Source: Ulota crispa (lineage: Eukaryota > Streptophyta > Bryopsida > Orthotrichales > Orthotrichaceae). From it: a stretch of DNA of 64,000 bases. Shown here piece by piece: positions 1-12,029 of this stretch (the stretch's first letter is position 1; each line of letters opens with the position of its first letter). The DNA is taken from contig OY987245.1 in the NCBI GenBank assembly GCA_963920765.1, positions 25,312,727 to 25,376,726 of the forward strand, given 5' to 3'. The notes below the pieces were generated by a model. That model was not told the DNA's origin and searched no databases. It saw only the letters and a program-made list of their open reading frames with translations. Position numbers and translations under genes: made by a program.

Positions 1-872
1 AACATGGTTATCCCATATGGTTAGGTGAAAGGAGAGTGGTTAGGAGCATACATAGATGAGAGGGTTTGGGAACACTCTCATCTCTTCTATTTGTATGTTA
101 TACATTTGAGTATACCATGTGTGCCTTTGCTCTTCTATCTTCTCTATGTTTATCATAAGTTATGGGTCCATTTTTTAGAGTGTGGAGGTATATAGTGGTG
201 ACTAGGGATCACATTTGAGGTAGATCAGTTTTTAGATTTTGATTTTATACACTTGGAGGACTTCCTATGCTACTTTTGAGTGTTAGGAGAGGTTTTGTAA
301 TGAAAATGCTTCTCATTTGAGCTACTTCAACACTTGTCCTATCTTGTGGAGCTTTTGGAGGACTTGTTGGGCTTGTTTCTTGTATTGAAGTGCATTTGTG
401 GTGGAAAAGGATTTTTAAGGAACTTCATTTCTCTTTGTATGCCTTTTGGAGGCTTTGGAGATCTTATTTTGCCTTTTGGAGAGTGGCTGATTCTCATTTA
501 GTTTGGTGGAAGATCAAATTTGAGTTTGTAAATAAGTGGATCTTGTTAGAGCTTGTTGGAGGATTATATCTATTATATTGGAGGAGTTGATTACTTTGGA
601 GCTTATTTGAAGGTTCATTTAGTATTGTACAAGCTTTTGGAGGATTAGAGTTGCTAAAGGTGAAATTGCACCATCAAAGATTTGTTTGAAGCACAACAAG
701 GTGATTTGTGAGTTTGTACTTGTTTTAATTGGTCTCTATTCTTACTTGAAGTTGTTTGCTCAAGTAGATGTATAGTATTTGCTCAAAAGGAGGCTGAAAC
801 TACAAAGAGTGAATTTGAAGATGAAGTTTCAGTGATAACCTCACATTTTGGATAGATCTTATGCTCTTTTGA
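1..872. other. Upstream flank of a copia relic, no gene seen
   Basis: GT-rich sequence with many loose repeats of a TTTTGGAGGA-like motif and no convincing reading frame. It lies directly upstream of copia gag homology, so it may be the degenerate LTR or untranslated leader of that element. I could not define LTR ends or a primer-binding site. The short ORF at 390-590 is low-complexity and is not supported as a gene. Confidence 0.4.
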
Positions 873-1023
873 GGGTTGAGTTGTATACTTCATCCTTTTG
901 TGTATGGAAAGAGCTAGGGTTTGTTTGGGAGGTGGTTGAGTTGCATGCTTCAACCCTTTGTGTGTGTAGTGAACTAGAGTTTGTTTGTTTAGTGGTTAAT
1001 CTATCTATTTCAACCCTTTGTTA
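873..1023 (+). repeat. Tandem repeat of about 68 bp, two full copies plus a partial one
   Basis: The unit begins with GGTTGAGTTG, runs through a CTTCA(A/T)CC(C)TTTTGTGT segment and ends in AGAG/AGGGTTTGTTTG. It occurs at about 873-940 and 941-1008 and is then partly repeated. It sits in the presumed leader of the copia relic just before gag. Confidence 0.55.
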
Positions 1024-1063
1024 TCTTCTTGTGACATTGAGAAAGCTTTGCAATGCATACTCT

Positions 1064-1904
1064 AGCCATGGCCATACATAAAGATGACACACCTCGTGTT
1101 GTGGACAAGTTCAATGGAGGCAACTTCTTTTTGTTCAAGTTCAAGATGGAGACGATCCTTGATAAAAAAAGATCTTTGAGACATTGTAGAAGGCAATAAA
1201 GAGGTTCTTTCAAGTGATAGCAACTCCAAAATTGTTTTGGCCTTCAAAAAGCATGAGAGGACGGTGTTTTGCATCTTGCGCACTAACATGGTGAATGCAC
1301 AAATCCAACATGTCAAGTCATGCAAAGGAGCTTTAGGAGCATGGAGGATTTTATGCGGCATTCATAAGATCAAGTGCTTGGCTAATGTGTTGTTTTTAAG
1401 GTACAAATTTTCACCACAAAGATACAAGAGACGGATGACATCTTGAAAGACATTTACAAAAAGAAGACTTTTGCGGATCAACTCGAGGCCCTTGATGTGT
1501 CCGTGACAATAGGGGACATTGTCATGACTATTTTGGAGAGTTTGCCACTTTCTTTTTAGAACTTGATTGTGGCAATAGAGACCAAGGACAAAAAAGATCT
1601 CACCCTCACATATGTGACGTTGTGGTTGATGCATGAAGTGACAAAGAAGAAAGAGCATCACATCATGGCCACGGAGAATGCGGCATTAGTTGCTTGTTAC
1701 AAGAGTGGTGGAAATTCAACCAAGGTTCAAAGTGAACATTTTCTATGCTTCCATTGTGTCAAACCGGGCCACTTTGCTTGTAATTGCTACAAACGCAAGA
1801 GTAGCAAGGGTGTGAAAACGAATAGAGCCAAGGAGGAGGAGAGTTGTGCAGACTATGCATTCATGGCCTTTCATGACGGTCTATTGAGCTTGATAAGTGA
1901 TTAG
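1064..1904 (+). pseudogene. copia gag relic with CCHC zinc knuckle
   Basis: The reading frame starts near an ATG at 1064 and resembles plant copia gag. A DKFNGGNFFLFKFKMETIL-like N-terminus matches the family's 'F.G.N...W...M...L' pattern. A UBN2-like helical region with GALGAWRILC follows. A zinc knuckle near 1747-1788 reads C-x2-C-x4-H-x4-C (CFHCVKPGHFACNC). Around 1165-1180 the frame shifts and a stop appears in the conserved DLWD-like position. The knuckle would bind packaged RNA in an active element. Confidence 0.8.
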
Positions 1905-3175
1905 ATCATGAATTCAGAAGCTATCACTTACATGTCACCTCATAGAGCTCATTTCGACACTTTTGAAGCCATTTTAGCAAAAAAATGTTTATGGGTGATA
2001 ATTTGGTGCTCCAAATTTTTGGAAGGGGCTCCATTTTGGTGAACACCCTCATTAAGGGATGCATCAAGCGCATTGGTTTCAAGAATGTGTTATATGTGCC
2101 GATATTGCAAAGCAACCTCCTTTCGGTGAACAAGATAGTAGAGGGAAGACTAAACTTGCAATTTAGAAGCCGTGGATGCATTGTGAGGTCTGCCAATAGA
2201 GCCACACAAACAATGATATCGCATGAGGGCAACTTGTATTGTTTGCAGTACAAAGTTGTGTATAGAAGAAATAGTGCCCAAGTTGTCACTTCAAATAAGG
2301 ATGGGCTGATATTGTAACATCAATGCATAGGGCATTTGAATGTGCAAAGTTTGAAGGCTCTTCCAAACTTGGAGAGTGGCTTTGATTTTTCCAAGTTCCA
2401 TGATTATGGCTCGTCTATTGCTTGTGAAGGTTGTATTGGGAACAAGCAACAATAGCATTCTTTTCCAAAAGAAGGTGCTACATGTGCCACCTAGGTGTTC
2501 GGCATTGTGCATTCAATGGTGTGTAGCCTCATGAAGACCACATCATTACGTGGAGCAAAATACTTCTTGTCATTCATTGACAACCTTCCAAAAAAAATGT
2601 GGGTGTACATTTTTAAAGCCAAAAGCAAATATTTTGAGCAATTTAAGGAGTTTAAGGTCTTGGTGAAAAGGAGGCAGAGTACTCCATAAAAGTGTTGCAG
2701 TCCGACAATAATGGAGAGTACAAATTTCAACCAATTTGAAGCCCATTTGAACGCCCAAGGTATTGTGCACCAAATCTCAATTTCACATACACCGCAATAA
2801 AATGGAGTGGCCGCAAAGGCCAATCGCATTATTGTAGAGATGACTAGGAGCATGATCTATGGCCAAAAGCTTGGCTTAAAATATTAGGCCAAAGCGGTGA
2901 GCAACGTGCTGTACATTTGCAATCAATGCCCAACTAGTACAATGCATGACAAGACTTTACAAGAGGCGTGCAATGGGAGAAGTATTTTGGTCGCACATAT
3001 TAGGGTGTTTAGGTGTGTTGCATATGCAAAGATTTTCAAGGCATCAAGGACCAAGTTTGAGGCAAAGGCGGTGAGGTGTTTATTTTTGGGATATTGTGAG
3101 GGCTCTAAGGTATAAAGGCTCATTTGTTTGAAGTCTAAGAAGATCATTCAATATTGTACTAGTTCAAACAACTAA
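1905..3175 (+). pseudogene. copia pre-integrase and integrase relic
   Basis: Pieces in shifting frames match the pol order. LYVPILQSNLLSVNKI (about 2092-2140) is the typical end of the protease/pre-integrase segment. A histidine/cysteine zinc-binding segment follows (GHLN...C..C..NKQ near 2330-2445). The integrase core begins near 2490, with KYFLSFIDNLPKKMWVY around 2561-2611. The NGGEY-like and QNGVAE-like core segments can be recognised only across stops near 2705-2815. It ends with the VFRCVAYAKI...KAVRCLFLGY segment near 3007-3100. Confidence 0.8.
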
Positions 3176-3449
3176 TCTATTGATAAAGAGACATATGTTG
3201 TACTATTGTGATAATTGCAAGTTTTTTAGATATGAATAGATGGTGGTCAGTTTGAGTCTAATCTTAGTGATCCTATTCATTTAGCTATAGACAAGGGTTT
3301 GATGCAGAATCTCCATCATGTAGTTGAATGAAGTTCTTCATGATTTGACAAAATCCTTGTTCCATACTCGTCAAGTTGTAACTAAGGTGGAAGCATCCAT
3401 ACTTGATAACTCAAAAGATTCTGCAACAACGTACAAAGTATATGATAAC

Positions 3450-4362
3450 TTAACCCTTTAAAGACCACACAACCATATATTGATTGCACAGAGTCGTTTT
3501 TGGCATGTAGAGTACTATTGCTCAACATTTGGAAATTGGCTTTAAAAAACACATGTGCTCACAAGAACTTTGCATTCAACTAAATAAAGAACTACAAAAT
3601 TGGATACGTGAGTTGACAAATTATAATGTTTATATGGCATGGCTTCAAAATACATATCCATTTTTGGTCATAGAGGGATTAAATCAACAATACAATACAT
3701 CAAACATCCAAGAAAAATGTCACTTTTTAATTGAGTGACCTTAAAAAAGTTCAAATTGCTTGAGAAATATGCTCGTATTGTTTTGCTATACAATTGTGAT
3801 ATAATTGTGATATTTCAAGATTTGTTGAAATGGTGTTGTCATTTAATTTCCAAAACTTGTCATCTCACGTTCAAGGCCAATTTTTGATTGTTTTCAACTA
3901 TTGGATTTTCCATAATATTTATCAAATTTTGTGTAAAATAGTTTTAAATTGGCAAATAAAGTGGAATTTTTGACCTTTTTATCCACTTAACTACACCTTG
4001 TGATTGCTATTTTTATCCATTTTTTGTGAAAATAGTCTTAGTGGAAAGGTGTGTAATTGAGCTTTCTAGAAATATAAGGCTCTTCTCAAGCAAAGCTCCC
4101 ATGAAGTGATAACATCCAAAGCCATACTAGCATAAATAACTAGAGATTTTCCATCATCCATGCACTCAATCATTACAATATTTCACCTCCAACCATAGAT
4201 TTGGTTGGAATTTTGCTACCTTACAATGAATAAAGTATTCTTTCCATTCATACGGTGGGATCATTCAAATTGGGTCTACATTTGGTTCACCAAGGCATCT
4301 ATGTTCATTGCCCATATTTTTAGTGGATTTCTTGAAAATGGATGGGGTCCTTAAAGGGTTAA
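3450..4362 (+). mobile_element. TTAA-flanked non-autonomous DNA element, copy 1 (piggyBac-like ends)
   Basis: A 905-bp element (3454-4358) lies between two TTAA tetranucleotides (3450-3453 and 4359-4362). Its left end reads CCCTTTAAAGACCACAC. The right end, reverse-complemented, reads CCCTTTAAGGACCCC, giving inverted termini of about 15 bp. Its interior matches the interval 24445-25339 in inverted orientation. A short ORF inside (3529-3738) encodes a peptide shared with that copy, but no transposase is visible, so this is probably a non-autonomous derivative. Confidence 0.7.
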
Positions 4363-4823
4363 TAGATTTTGCAACAACCTACAGAGTATTTGAGGTGACA
4401 AATATTTTTCCCATGTAGGTAGATAAGAAATATTGATAGTTGCAAAATTTTAATAGTTTAATGTGCAAAACTGAAATTACTTTGAATTTTGGGAGTCCAC
4501 AGGTATTCTAGAATCATGGCCAATGTCTAGATGTATACAATTCTACTAATAGTCAAACCACTTTGAGCTCATTACATTTTGGAACACACGACATGACTTA
4601 AGTGGTTCCAACCTTGAAAAGGACAAAAGAACGCATTCCAAAGCACTTGTTTTTGCTCATGGTGGAAATAGCAAACCCTACTTATTGGGTATAAAGCATT
4701 GGTGGCAATGGGTGCTTTCACTTTAGTCCCTAAAGAACCAAAAGGACAAAACTTGTCCTTTCATTGCCTAGAAAACACCTCGAAGGTAGAAAAAAAGTTT
4801 TTTACAAATTTTTTTGAAAGTGA

Positions 4824-5165
4824 TCACATAGATGCATGGATGTCATATTGGACCGCTTGTCCGCCCATCCATCTGTTTGCCAGAAGTGTCCAATTGAGCT
4901 CATGTTTATTCAATGTGGTTAACTCATAATTGACTTCAAAAATGGTACAAAATGATAAAAAAAAACTCACACTGTACATGATAGTCATACTCATTGTTGC
5001 CAACATGAAGTCAAAACATGGAATTAAAGCCATATTGTGTTATAAAAATGAAAAATAATAATTTGATTCTTCCTTTTTTTAGGTCAAAAACCCTAATAAC
5101 GGCCATAAAAAACAAGAAGACAAACACATTTGTCTAGACAATCTGGTCCATTTGGTCTTCTAGGA
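4824..5165 (-). repeat. Dispersed repeat, copy A; inverted partner at about 36.9-37.2 kb
   Basis: The reverse complement of about 4850-5165 aligns over some 300 bp with 36890-37230. The open frame read from 5033 down to 4824 encodes a peptide beginning MALIPCFDFMLATMS, and the partner encodes MAFNPHFDFVMATMS, so the similarity extends to the protein level. No known domain is recognised. It is probably part of an unclassified transposable element. Confidence 0.55.
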
Positions 5166-8100
5166 TTTCCAACAGCCAAAAGTTGTCTAATATGACAACC
5201 TTGCATAGATGTGCTAAATCACTAAATGTCAAAAAATGCTGCTTTGAATGCCTCCATATTTTTTTAAACTTCAATTTATGAAGAGATGTACATGTCCATG
5301 CTACCCTTCCTACAATTTTTGTGAGGGCACTATTGACTTTTGCAACTTTTGGAGAGAATATCTTCCTTTCTGGGCACATGCCACACTGCTCTAGCTAGAC
5401 CAAGCAATGCATTCCCCGCAATCTATGCCTTGGATTGGGTTTGGTCATCCATTAGTCTTTTAAGGGTTAAGTCATGTTAATTCTGTGGAGACAATGGTTT
5501 GCTACATTTGCAGGGCTAGCATTATTGAAGAGTTTACTTGATCCCTCCTTGAAGTGGAAGCTTGTGCATGGACTATTTATTTTTTCCTTTGTAGGAGAGT
5601 GAGCAATACTATTGAATGATGTACTTTTGTTCTGAGAACTTGCATGCTAAAATGTTAAGACTCGATCAATTTGATGAGTCTAAAACAATGTTTCTTTGCA
5701 TCTGATTAGAGTCAAGTTTAAAGTAATAGAAGTTTTTACAATGTTGTAAGTAATAACATAACGCCAGTGAAAACTGCTAAATTGATATAAAAAATAGTAA
5801 TTTTGAAATAGATAACAGTCACTGATTGGCCAAAGTTCCAATTATTGTCCGAACACGCGGATGATATAAGGACTCTATTGAACCAATACAAAATGAATAA
5901 AAAAATATCAAGAATAATCATTCCTAATATTCACAACAAAAAGCTATAAACTTTAACTTTGAGTGTGTATTCTAAGTATAGTCATCTAATACAAGCAATT
6001 TGTCTGCATGCAATTTTGGGTGTTGTGTTATGTCTGGCTTGCCTATTGCTCTATATCAAAGGCCGTTAGTGAGGAGGTTTTGAAGAGATGGATAAATGAA
6101 AATTCCATGACTGCAACCTTTCCATAATGTGCATTGTCTAAAAAAAACACCTTGTGGGGTACAGTATAAGGTTTGGCACTTAGTCTAGATTAGGTCTTTG
6201 AAAGTAGGCATAGCTCAATACTTAAGGTGCTAGAAATTAGAAATTGAACAATGATAATGTCACCGTATACAGAAGTGAAATAACATAAAAAATCACTTTT
6301 GTCATCTTTACAACCAAGCGCTCTTTTCTAACCATCTTTTACAATAATATGGAAAGCCTTGGAGGTAAAAAGTGTTGTACCAATTCAACAATGTCAGAGC
6401 CAAGTCGGACGCTCAGCGCTTGGGATTCAAACTAAGTCTATGTCAAAGAGCTCGATAAACTGCAATCATTAAAATTACTACCTCTACTTTAGTATTGCAT
6501 AATATCAAAAATTGATAGGATTGTGCAATTTTAGAATTGCTATAAATCATCAAACCACGAGCTTTTCAGTTTCTTAAATCCCAACTTCAATTAGCAAATA
6601 GTGGCCAAGAAGCATCAACGTCAATAAATAAAAATGGGCTATCCACAAAGGAGTTTTGTGGAATTTGAAATTGCTTCAGTTAATCCACAACTAAGGTAAA
6701 TATATCCAATTCCGACCTATTTACCTAATCTTGTCACATGCACACTAGGAAACATTTTAGACCTAAAAGCTAGGCAAGTCATAGATAGCATATATATGTG
6801 ACACAGATGATAAGATATCTATGATAGACCTAGATTTCAGATTTCAAGTCTAAAATGTTCTCCTGGTATACATGCCACAAGATTAGGCAAAAATGACGGA
6901 ATTGGATATGTTTACCTTAAACAAAATTTTGGTCTCTAATTCAAGTGAGAATCTTCAAGTAGAGGATGAGAAAAGAACGTGCATCACACCTATTCATTAA
7001 GCATGTAAACTTTGCTGCCAGCATAGCATTGGTACTCTTCAAATGTGGCTCTCAAGCTCCATCTTTGGAGCCTCCGCAAATAGCCCACTATTGTTCCTGC
7101 ACTATGACAAGGCTTTTTGACTACATGATGCACCCAAATTTATGATCACCTAGCAATTTCAACGCTGGTGAGCTTACAATTCTTTTCTTCATGTTGACAT
7201 GTTACTAGATATGTTTTTATAATGCAGCTGATTTAACATTTTGAATGGTTGTATTGTTAACGACATGAATGGTCAAACTCATGGCTGAAAGGGTGAGCAT
7301 GGTCAGGTCACTAATTAGTGCAGTGGCGCCCAAAACTGCACATCACATGCAATGGGTAGTCTTGTGGAGAAAATATCACGTGCACTAGGATTTCAATTAC
7401 GTATAAGCATATGTTTGTGGCATTGATTTCTTTGAAAATACAATCACCAATTCCATTTTTTAGGGAATCACCATAAGTACTATATTGAAGCCAGCAAAAA
7501 GTACTTGATAATAAACATAATAAATAAAACGGGCAATTCCATCAAAATGAAAAGAGAGGAGTGAACCTCTTAAGCAGACAAGACTTCCGCCTTTGACATA
7601 AGGCTAGCCTCTAATATGCCAATATTAAGGCTCAAGGGTTGGATGAGTGAGATTCCTTGATCCTTGAGGAAAGTCAGGCTACACAAAAAAGACACAATAT
7701 TATTTGTTTAGGACAAATGGTTTCAAAGGGTTTATCTATGCATGCCGGAATCAATGTTTCATTTGAATGTTAGTGGAAAGTTAGCAACAACGACAAGACT
7801 AAAAGCTTTTGTCCATAATAGGGTAATGCAATACTCAAGTTACATGCACTCTTCTTAATAACACGTATTTGATTTCAACACAAGTCCCAATATTAAGCAA
7901 AAGCACTAGCCTTTTTTTTTGGTTTTTGGCAAAAAGCCAAATTGGCTATGTTGTATTTTGAACCATTGCCCACATGTTGAGTACTTCATATCTATCAATG
8001 AATTGCGGTGGCAATAGTGGATTGTAGATATGGTGAATCTGGCATAGTGTGCTAAAAATTGGTGACAGTTTCTAGCATTGAGGGAATTTTTTTTGTATTG

Positions 8101-8499
8101 AAGTGGCTATACTTCTCAAAAAATTTGAGTTCTCCAGGCACTAGAGACAACCATATTCAAGCAAAAATGAAAAAATTTCTAAAAAGAATGGTGTCATCTA
8201 GCACTTGGTAGATTTTTTGTAAGAAAATGGACAATGCAGTTTCATATTTGCAAATGTTAGAATATTCATAGATATAAAATTTCATTCATGGAGGCAAGGT
8301 TGTCCTACAACTTGTAGCAATATAGCGTCTGAAGTAAAATAAGAGATGTCGCACAATCTCTAGAAGTGGCAACAACTGCGGCCAAGGCTGAAGCTTTTTG
8401 GCTGTGCCCTTAAAACCCTAAGCTATGGTTTGGCTAATTCTATTGTATTTTCTTCATTTTTCCCTTGTGTTTTTTTTGCTTGTTTTTTTCAAGTGGTGC

Positions 8500-8526
8500 T
8501 TTTTGGGCCCATGGGGCCCAAAAAAA
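8500..8526. repeat. GC-rich near-perfect palindrome
   Basis: TTTTTGGGCCC, ATG, GGGCCCAAAAA form a nearly perfect inverted repeat within very AT-rich DNA. It could form a small hairpin, but no adjacent gene ties it to a function. Confidence 0.6.
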
Positions 8527-11235
8527 AGGGCTGAGAAGCACACGTATATTGGTTGAGATGGCTCATTGTGAGAAAAATGAATGACGGTCTTGAGGTTAAG
8601 TCACTCAAGAAAGGGCAAATTCACTTGGAGACAGTGTCTAAAGCATCTGAGATTGTATTCTACCATGCCATAGTTGCATGGTGGTACAAAGTAAGACATG
8701 GCTTCTCAGGTATCTGCCCGACTGTGCACCAAAAACACAAAAGCCTATTATTTGAAGTTAGTTGCACAAATCAAGGCTGCCATATATTTCTGATATTGAA
8801 AGTATTTGAGTAGTTCCAACCCATTAGAGTTCTTGTGAATTTTGGTTTCCAACATTGTCTTCCTATAATTCAAAATCAACTGCACAACTTGACATTGCAA
8901 AATGTCTTCAATATAGCTTTCATTTTACCAAAAAATGGGAATCAACAATTTATCGTGGTATTTGAAAACTACAACACAAAGTGGAATTGTACATCATAGT
9001 AGGGATGCTGGTGCCATATGTCCTAGCTAAACTTTGCACCTTTGTCCTCCTAAATGCTCTGCATCAAGCATAGATTGATGCAGATCACAATTTGCTTATC
9101 TGGCGGTATTCTTGGGCTTTGTAATTGTAGGTCAAAGACTTTTATATTTATCATTGTCATTGGAGAAGTAGATTGAAATCTACATGTTTTTGGAGGCAAA
9201 GCAAAATCCAAGGGGCAATATGAACATCTATCCGGGTAATAGATCAAAAAAAGTTGCTGCCCTTGTTGCCCATTCTCACCAGGCTCTAAAATTTCTTACA
9301 TAACTTCTTCTTCAAGTGTTGGAATGAAGTAAAAATAAGATCCCGTTGTAAGTATTGAAATTCCCCACCTACAATAAAAGTTTTAGAAAATCACATCAAG
9401 TAGTTTAACTGCAAGTACATGCCCAAAATCCATTTGTCCATTGAGGGAAAAATTAGGCCTTTAGAGGTTAAATGGATGAAAATTGACTTTCATACATCCA
9501 ATAAATTGTCTTTTGTCATCCATCAAAAAAAATGTTTGCATCTTTAAGGGTTGATAACACCCTCTATTCAAGGTTGCACAAACAAGCAAAGCTTTTGCAA
9601 GTCAATATTCAAGTTGTATAGATTAGAGGATCTAATTTTTTTTAAACAATGTGATGTGGAAGATTTAGGCAAATGAACCATTTTAGGACATGTAGATAGA
9701 CTATCTAAGCTATTAGCAACAACAACAACAAAAAATAACTAAAAGGTTACAATTTGATTGATGTTTGGTCGTTCAAGAGCATAATTGTCATAAATACATG
9801 TGGATGTTCATATAACAAGCCAACAAGATTTTGGATTCTTCAAAGGTTGAGGTATTTTGGTCAAATCTAATATCTCCAAGCCGTGTCACTAGAAATTGAG
9901 TCCAAATTGACATGTCCAAATTGACTAAATGTGTCAAAATGACTAAAATTGTGCAAAGTGACAAAAGTTTATTCAAATCAAGACATCCAAACCTACAAAA
10001 ACTATCCAATTTGACAATGTTCCCTTGAAATTAATTCAAAAATCCAATAAATTGTATCTAATTTCCATAATAGAATACAAATGCCAGCCGACTAGACTAG
10101 CTAGGTAGTTCACAACATACAACATCTACAATTAATAAAAAAAACTCACGTTGGCAACCTATAGGTTTAGTTGTCAGCGACCAATTTACCTCATATTTGG
10201 AAGATGAAAGGACAATTTTAATGAACCTTATTAGATAGCTCTTAATTTATAATTTGAATTGAATACAAAGGAGTGAGGATGGAGACAAAAAAACAATTGA
10301 AATGAACCCCGTTGAATTTGTTTCAAATTTAAATTTGAAATCTAAAACTACATTGAATATTGCGTTTAGGTTGCCCCACACAAATTTCTTGACATTTTAC
10401 ACAATTTAAATATTGACCTCTGTTACAATAATATTCATCAATAATTACTGCAATAAACAAATATTAAAAGGTCTAGCAACAACAACAATGCTCTAGAACC
10501 ACAAAATAGCAACTATTTAATCTACTAGTCATGTGAAACTCCAGTGTCTAGAAAGTTACATGCACCTCCAAGTAGCCAAGTGGTGAGTCATGAGGAAGTT
10601 TTCCAATGTAAGGCAACCAAAATGCAATATTTAGTGTAGAAGATATATATTTTGACATGAAAAGACATACTTCATCAATAAGTCCCATTAGATAATTCTT
10701 GATTTGAACTGGCTGCATATGGAGGACATGGGCGCATGGAGGACATGGGTGCATAGGGGGCATGTGATGGATAGAAAGAAATTTAAAAATTATGTTCAAG
10801 CTTGTATTTACCTTGGTAAATGAGTTTACAAGACTTGTATGATTATAAAATTTGTGATTGGGTGAGGGGCCAAGGGGCAAAGTGATGAATATAGACGTTG
10901 GGTGTGTAAAAACATCTTTGGTGGAACCCACTCAATCTTTTTCCAACTTGAATTTGAAATTGAGATATAAAAGGGGTAGGGAGGGAGATGAAGAGGCAAA
11001 TTGATTTGAATCTAAAATTGAATGTGAGTTTATATTTTCCCATGGAATATTTTTTAATGCAAACCGAGGACATGCCATGGGGGCCAAGGAGGGCACTTCT
11101 TTCTATAATAGTACTCTATGTGTTATCAAAAAAATGCAAATAATGTGTTAATATTTTTTGCTCAATTGTTCACTTAGAATTTGAGCTGAACAAAGCACAA
11201 ATGATTGCAAAGAACTCATAGATTGCTTTCCATTG

Positions 11236-11264
11236 GAACGGTGGGTGCACAGATCCACTACCTA
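11236..11264 (+). repeat. Left copy of a direct repeat flanking the minisatellite
   Basis: AACGGTGGGTGCACAGATCC here recurs as AACGGTGGGTACACGGACCC at about 12080-12106, on the far side of the minisatellite. The two copies bracket an 845-bp interval. Confidence 0.6.
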
Positions 11265-11398
11265 TCTATCAATTCTTGTAATAGTCTTATATCATTAGTT
11301 GGGTAGTTGGGTGTCAAAAATAATAGAATGTAAGGTGGTTGACAAACTAATTAATAACCAAATTTTCTATAACCAAATCTTCTACCTTACTGCTGGCA

Positions 11399-12023
11399 TT
11401 GGATGAGAGACATGGGCATGAGATGGAATGGGTCACGAGCATGGGATGGGATGGGTCATGGGCATGGGATGAGATGGGTCATGGACATGGAATGGGATGG
11501 ATGACAAGCATGGATGGAATGGAATGGGTCATGGACATAGGTGGGATGGGATGGATCATGGACATGGATGGGATGGATCATGGGCATGGAATGGGATGGG
11601 TCATGGGCATGGGATGGATCATGGGCATGGGATGGGATGGATCATAGGCATGGACAAGATGGGTCATGGATATGGAAGAGGTGGGTCATGAGTATGGGAT
11701 GAGATGGGTCCATGAGCATGGTATGGGATGGATCGATGAGCATGGAATGGGATGAGATGAGTCACATGCATGGGATGGGATGAGATGAGTCACATGCATG
11801 GGATGGGATGAGATGAGCCACATGCATGGGATGGGATGAGATGAGTCACATGCATGGGATGGGATGAGATGAGATGAGTCACATGCATGGGATGGGATGG
11901 GTCGGGATGGATCATGGGCATGGGTGGGAAGGGTCATAGATATGGAAGAGGCGGGTCATGAGCATGGATGGGATGGGTCATGAGCATGGGATGGGATGGA
12001 TCCATGAGCATAGAATGGGAGAA
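11399..12023 (+). repeat. Minisatellite built from GGGATGGGATG / CATGGGCATGG units
   Basis: About 625 bp of degenerate tandem repeats rich in ATGGGATGGG and GTCATGGGCATGG. The best-ordered part (about 11745-11900) repeats GATGAGATGAGTCACATGCA-type units of roughly 40 bp. It yields long chance ORFs on both strands (11399-11647 on +, 11686-11937 on -) made of repetitive Met-Gly-Trp-His or Ser-His-Pro peptides. These should not be annotated as genes. Confidence 0.9.
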
Positions 12024-12029
12024 TATAGA

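Larger units (their letters stand above)
1064..3175 (+). mobile_element. Decayed Ty1/copia-type LTR retrotransposon, 5' half only
   Basis: Homology runs in the expected copia order: gag, a protease/pre-integrase region, then integrase. The frame is broken by several stops and frameshifts, for example near 1165 in gag and near 1905, 2320, 2450 and 2690. The integrase match ends near 3175 and no reverse transcriptase or RNase H homology follows, so the element is truncated. No LTR pair was found. It is not expected to be active. Confidence 0.85.
5170..11390. other. AT-rich intergenic region without recognisable genes
   Basis: No coding frame longer than about 90 codons and no family motif was seen on either strand. 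Solo ends of the TTAA type occur near 5465 (TTTTAAGGGTTAA) and 9456-9474 (GGCCTTTAGAGGTTAA). A GC-rich palindrome is near 8500. Motifs around 9890-10000 (TCCAAATTGACATGT) recur in reverse near 19120-19210. The rest looks like old, degraded repeat DNA. Confidence 0.6.

Noticed and set aside
11399..11937. Overlapping long ORFs on both strands (Met-Gly-Trp-His and Ser-His-Pro-rich peptides)
   Set aside because: They are translations of the minisatellite; any frame of a repeat without stops stays open.
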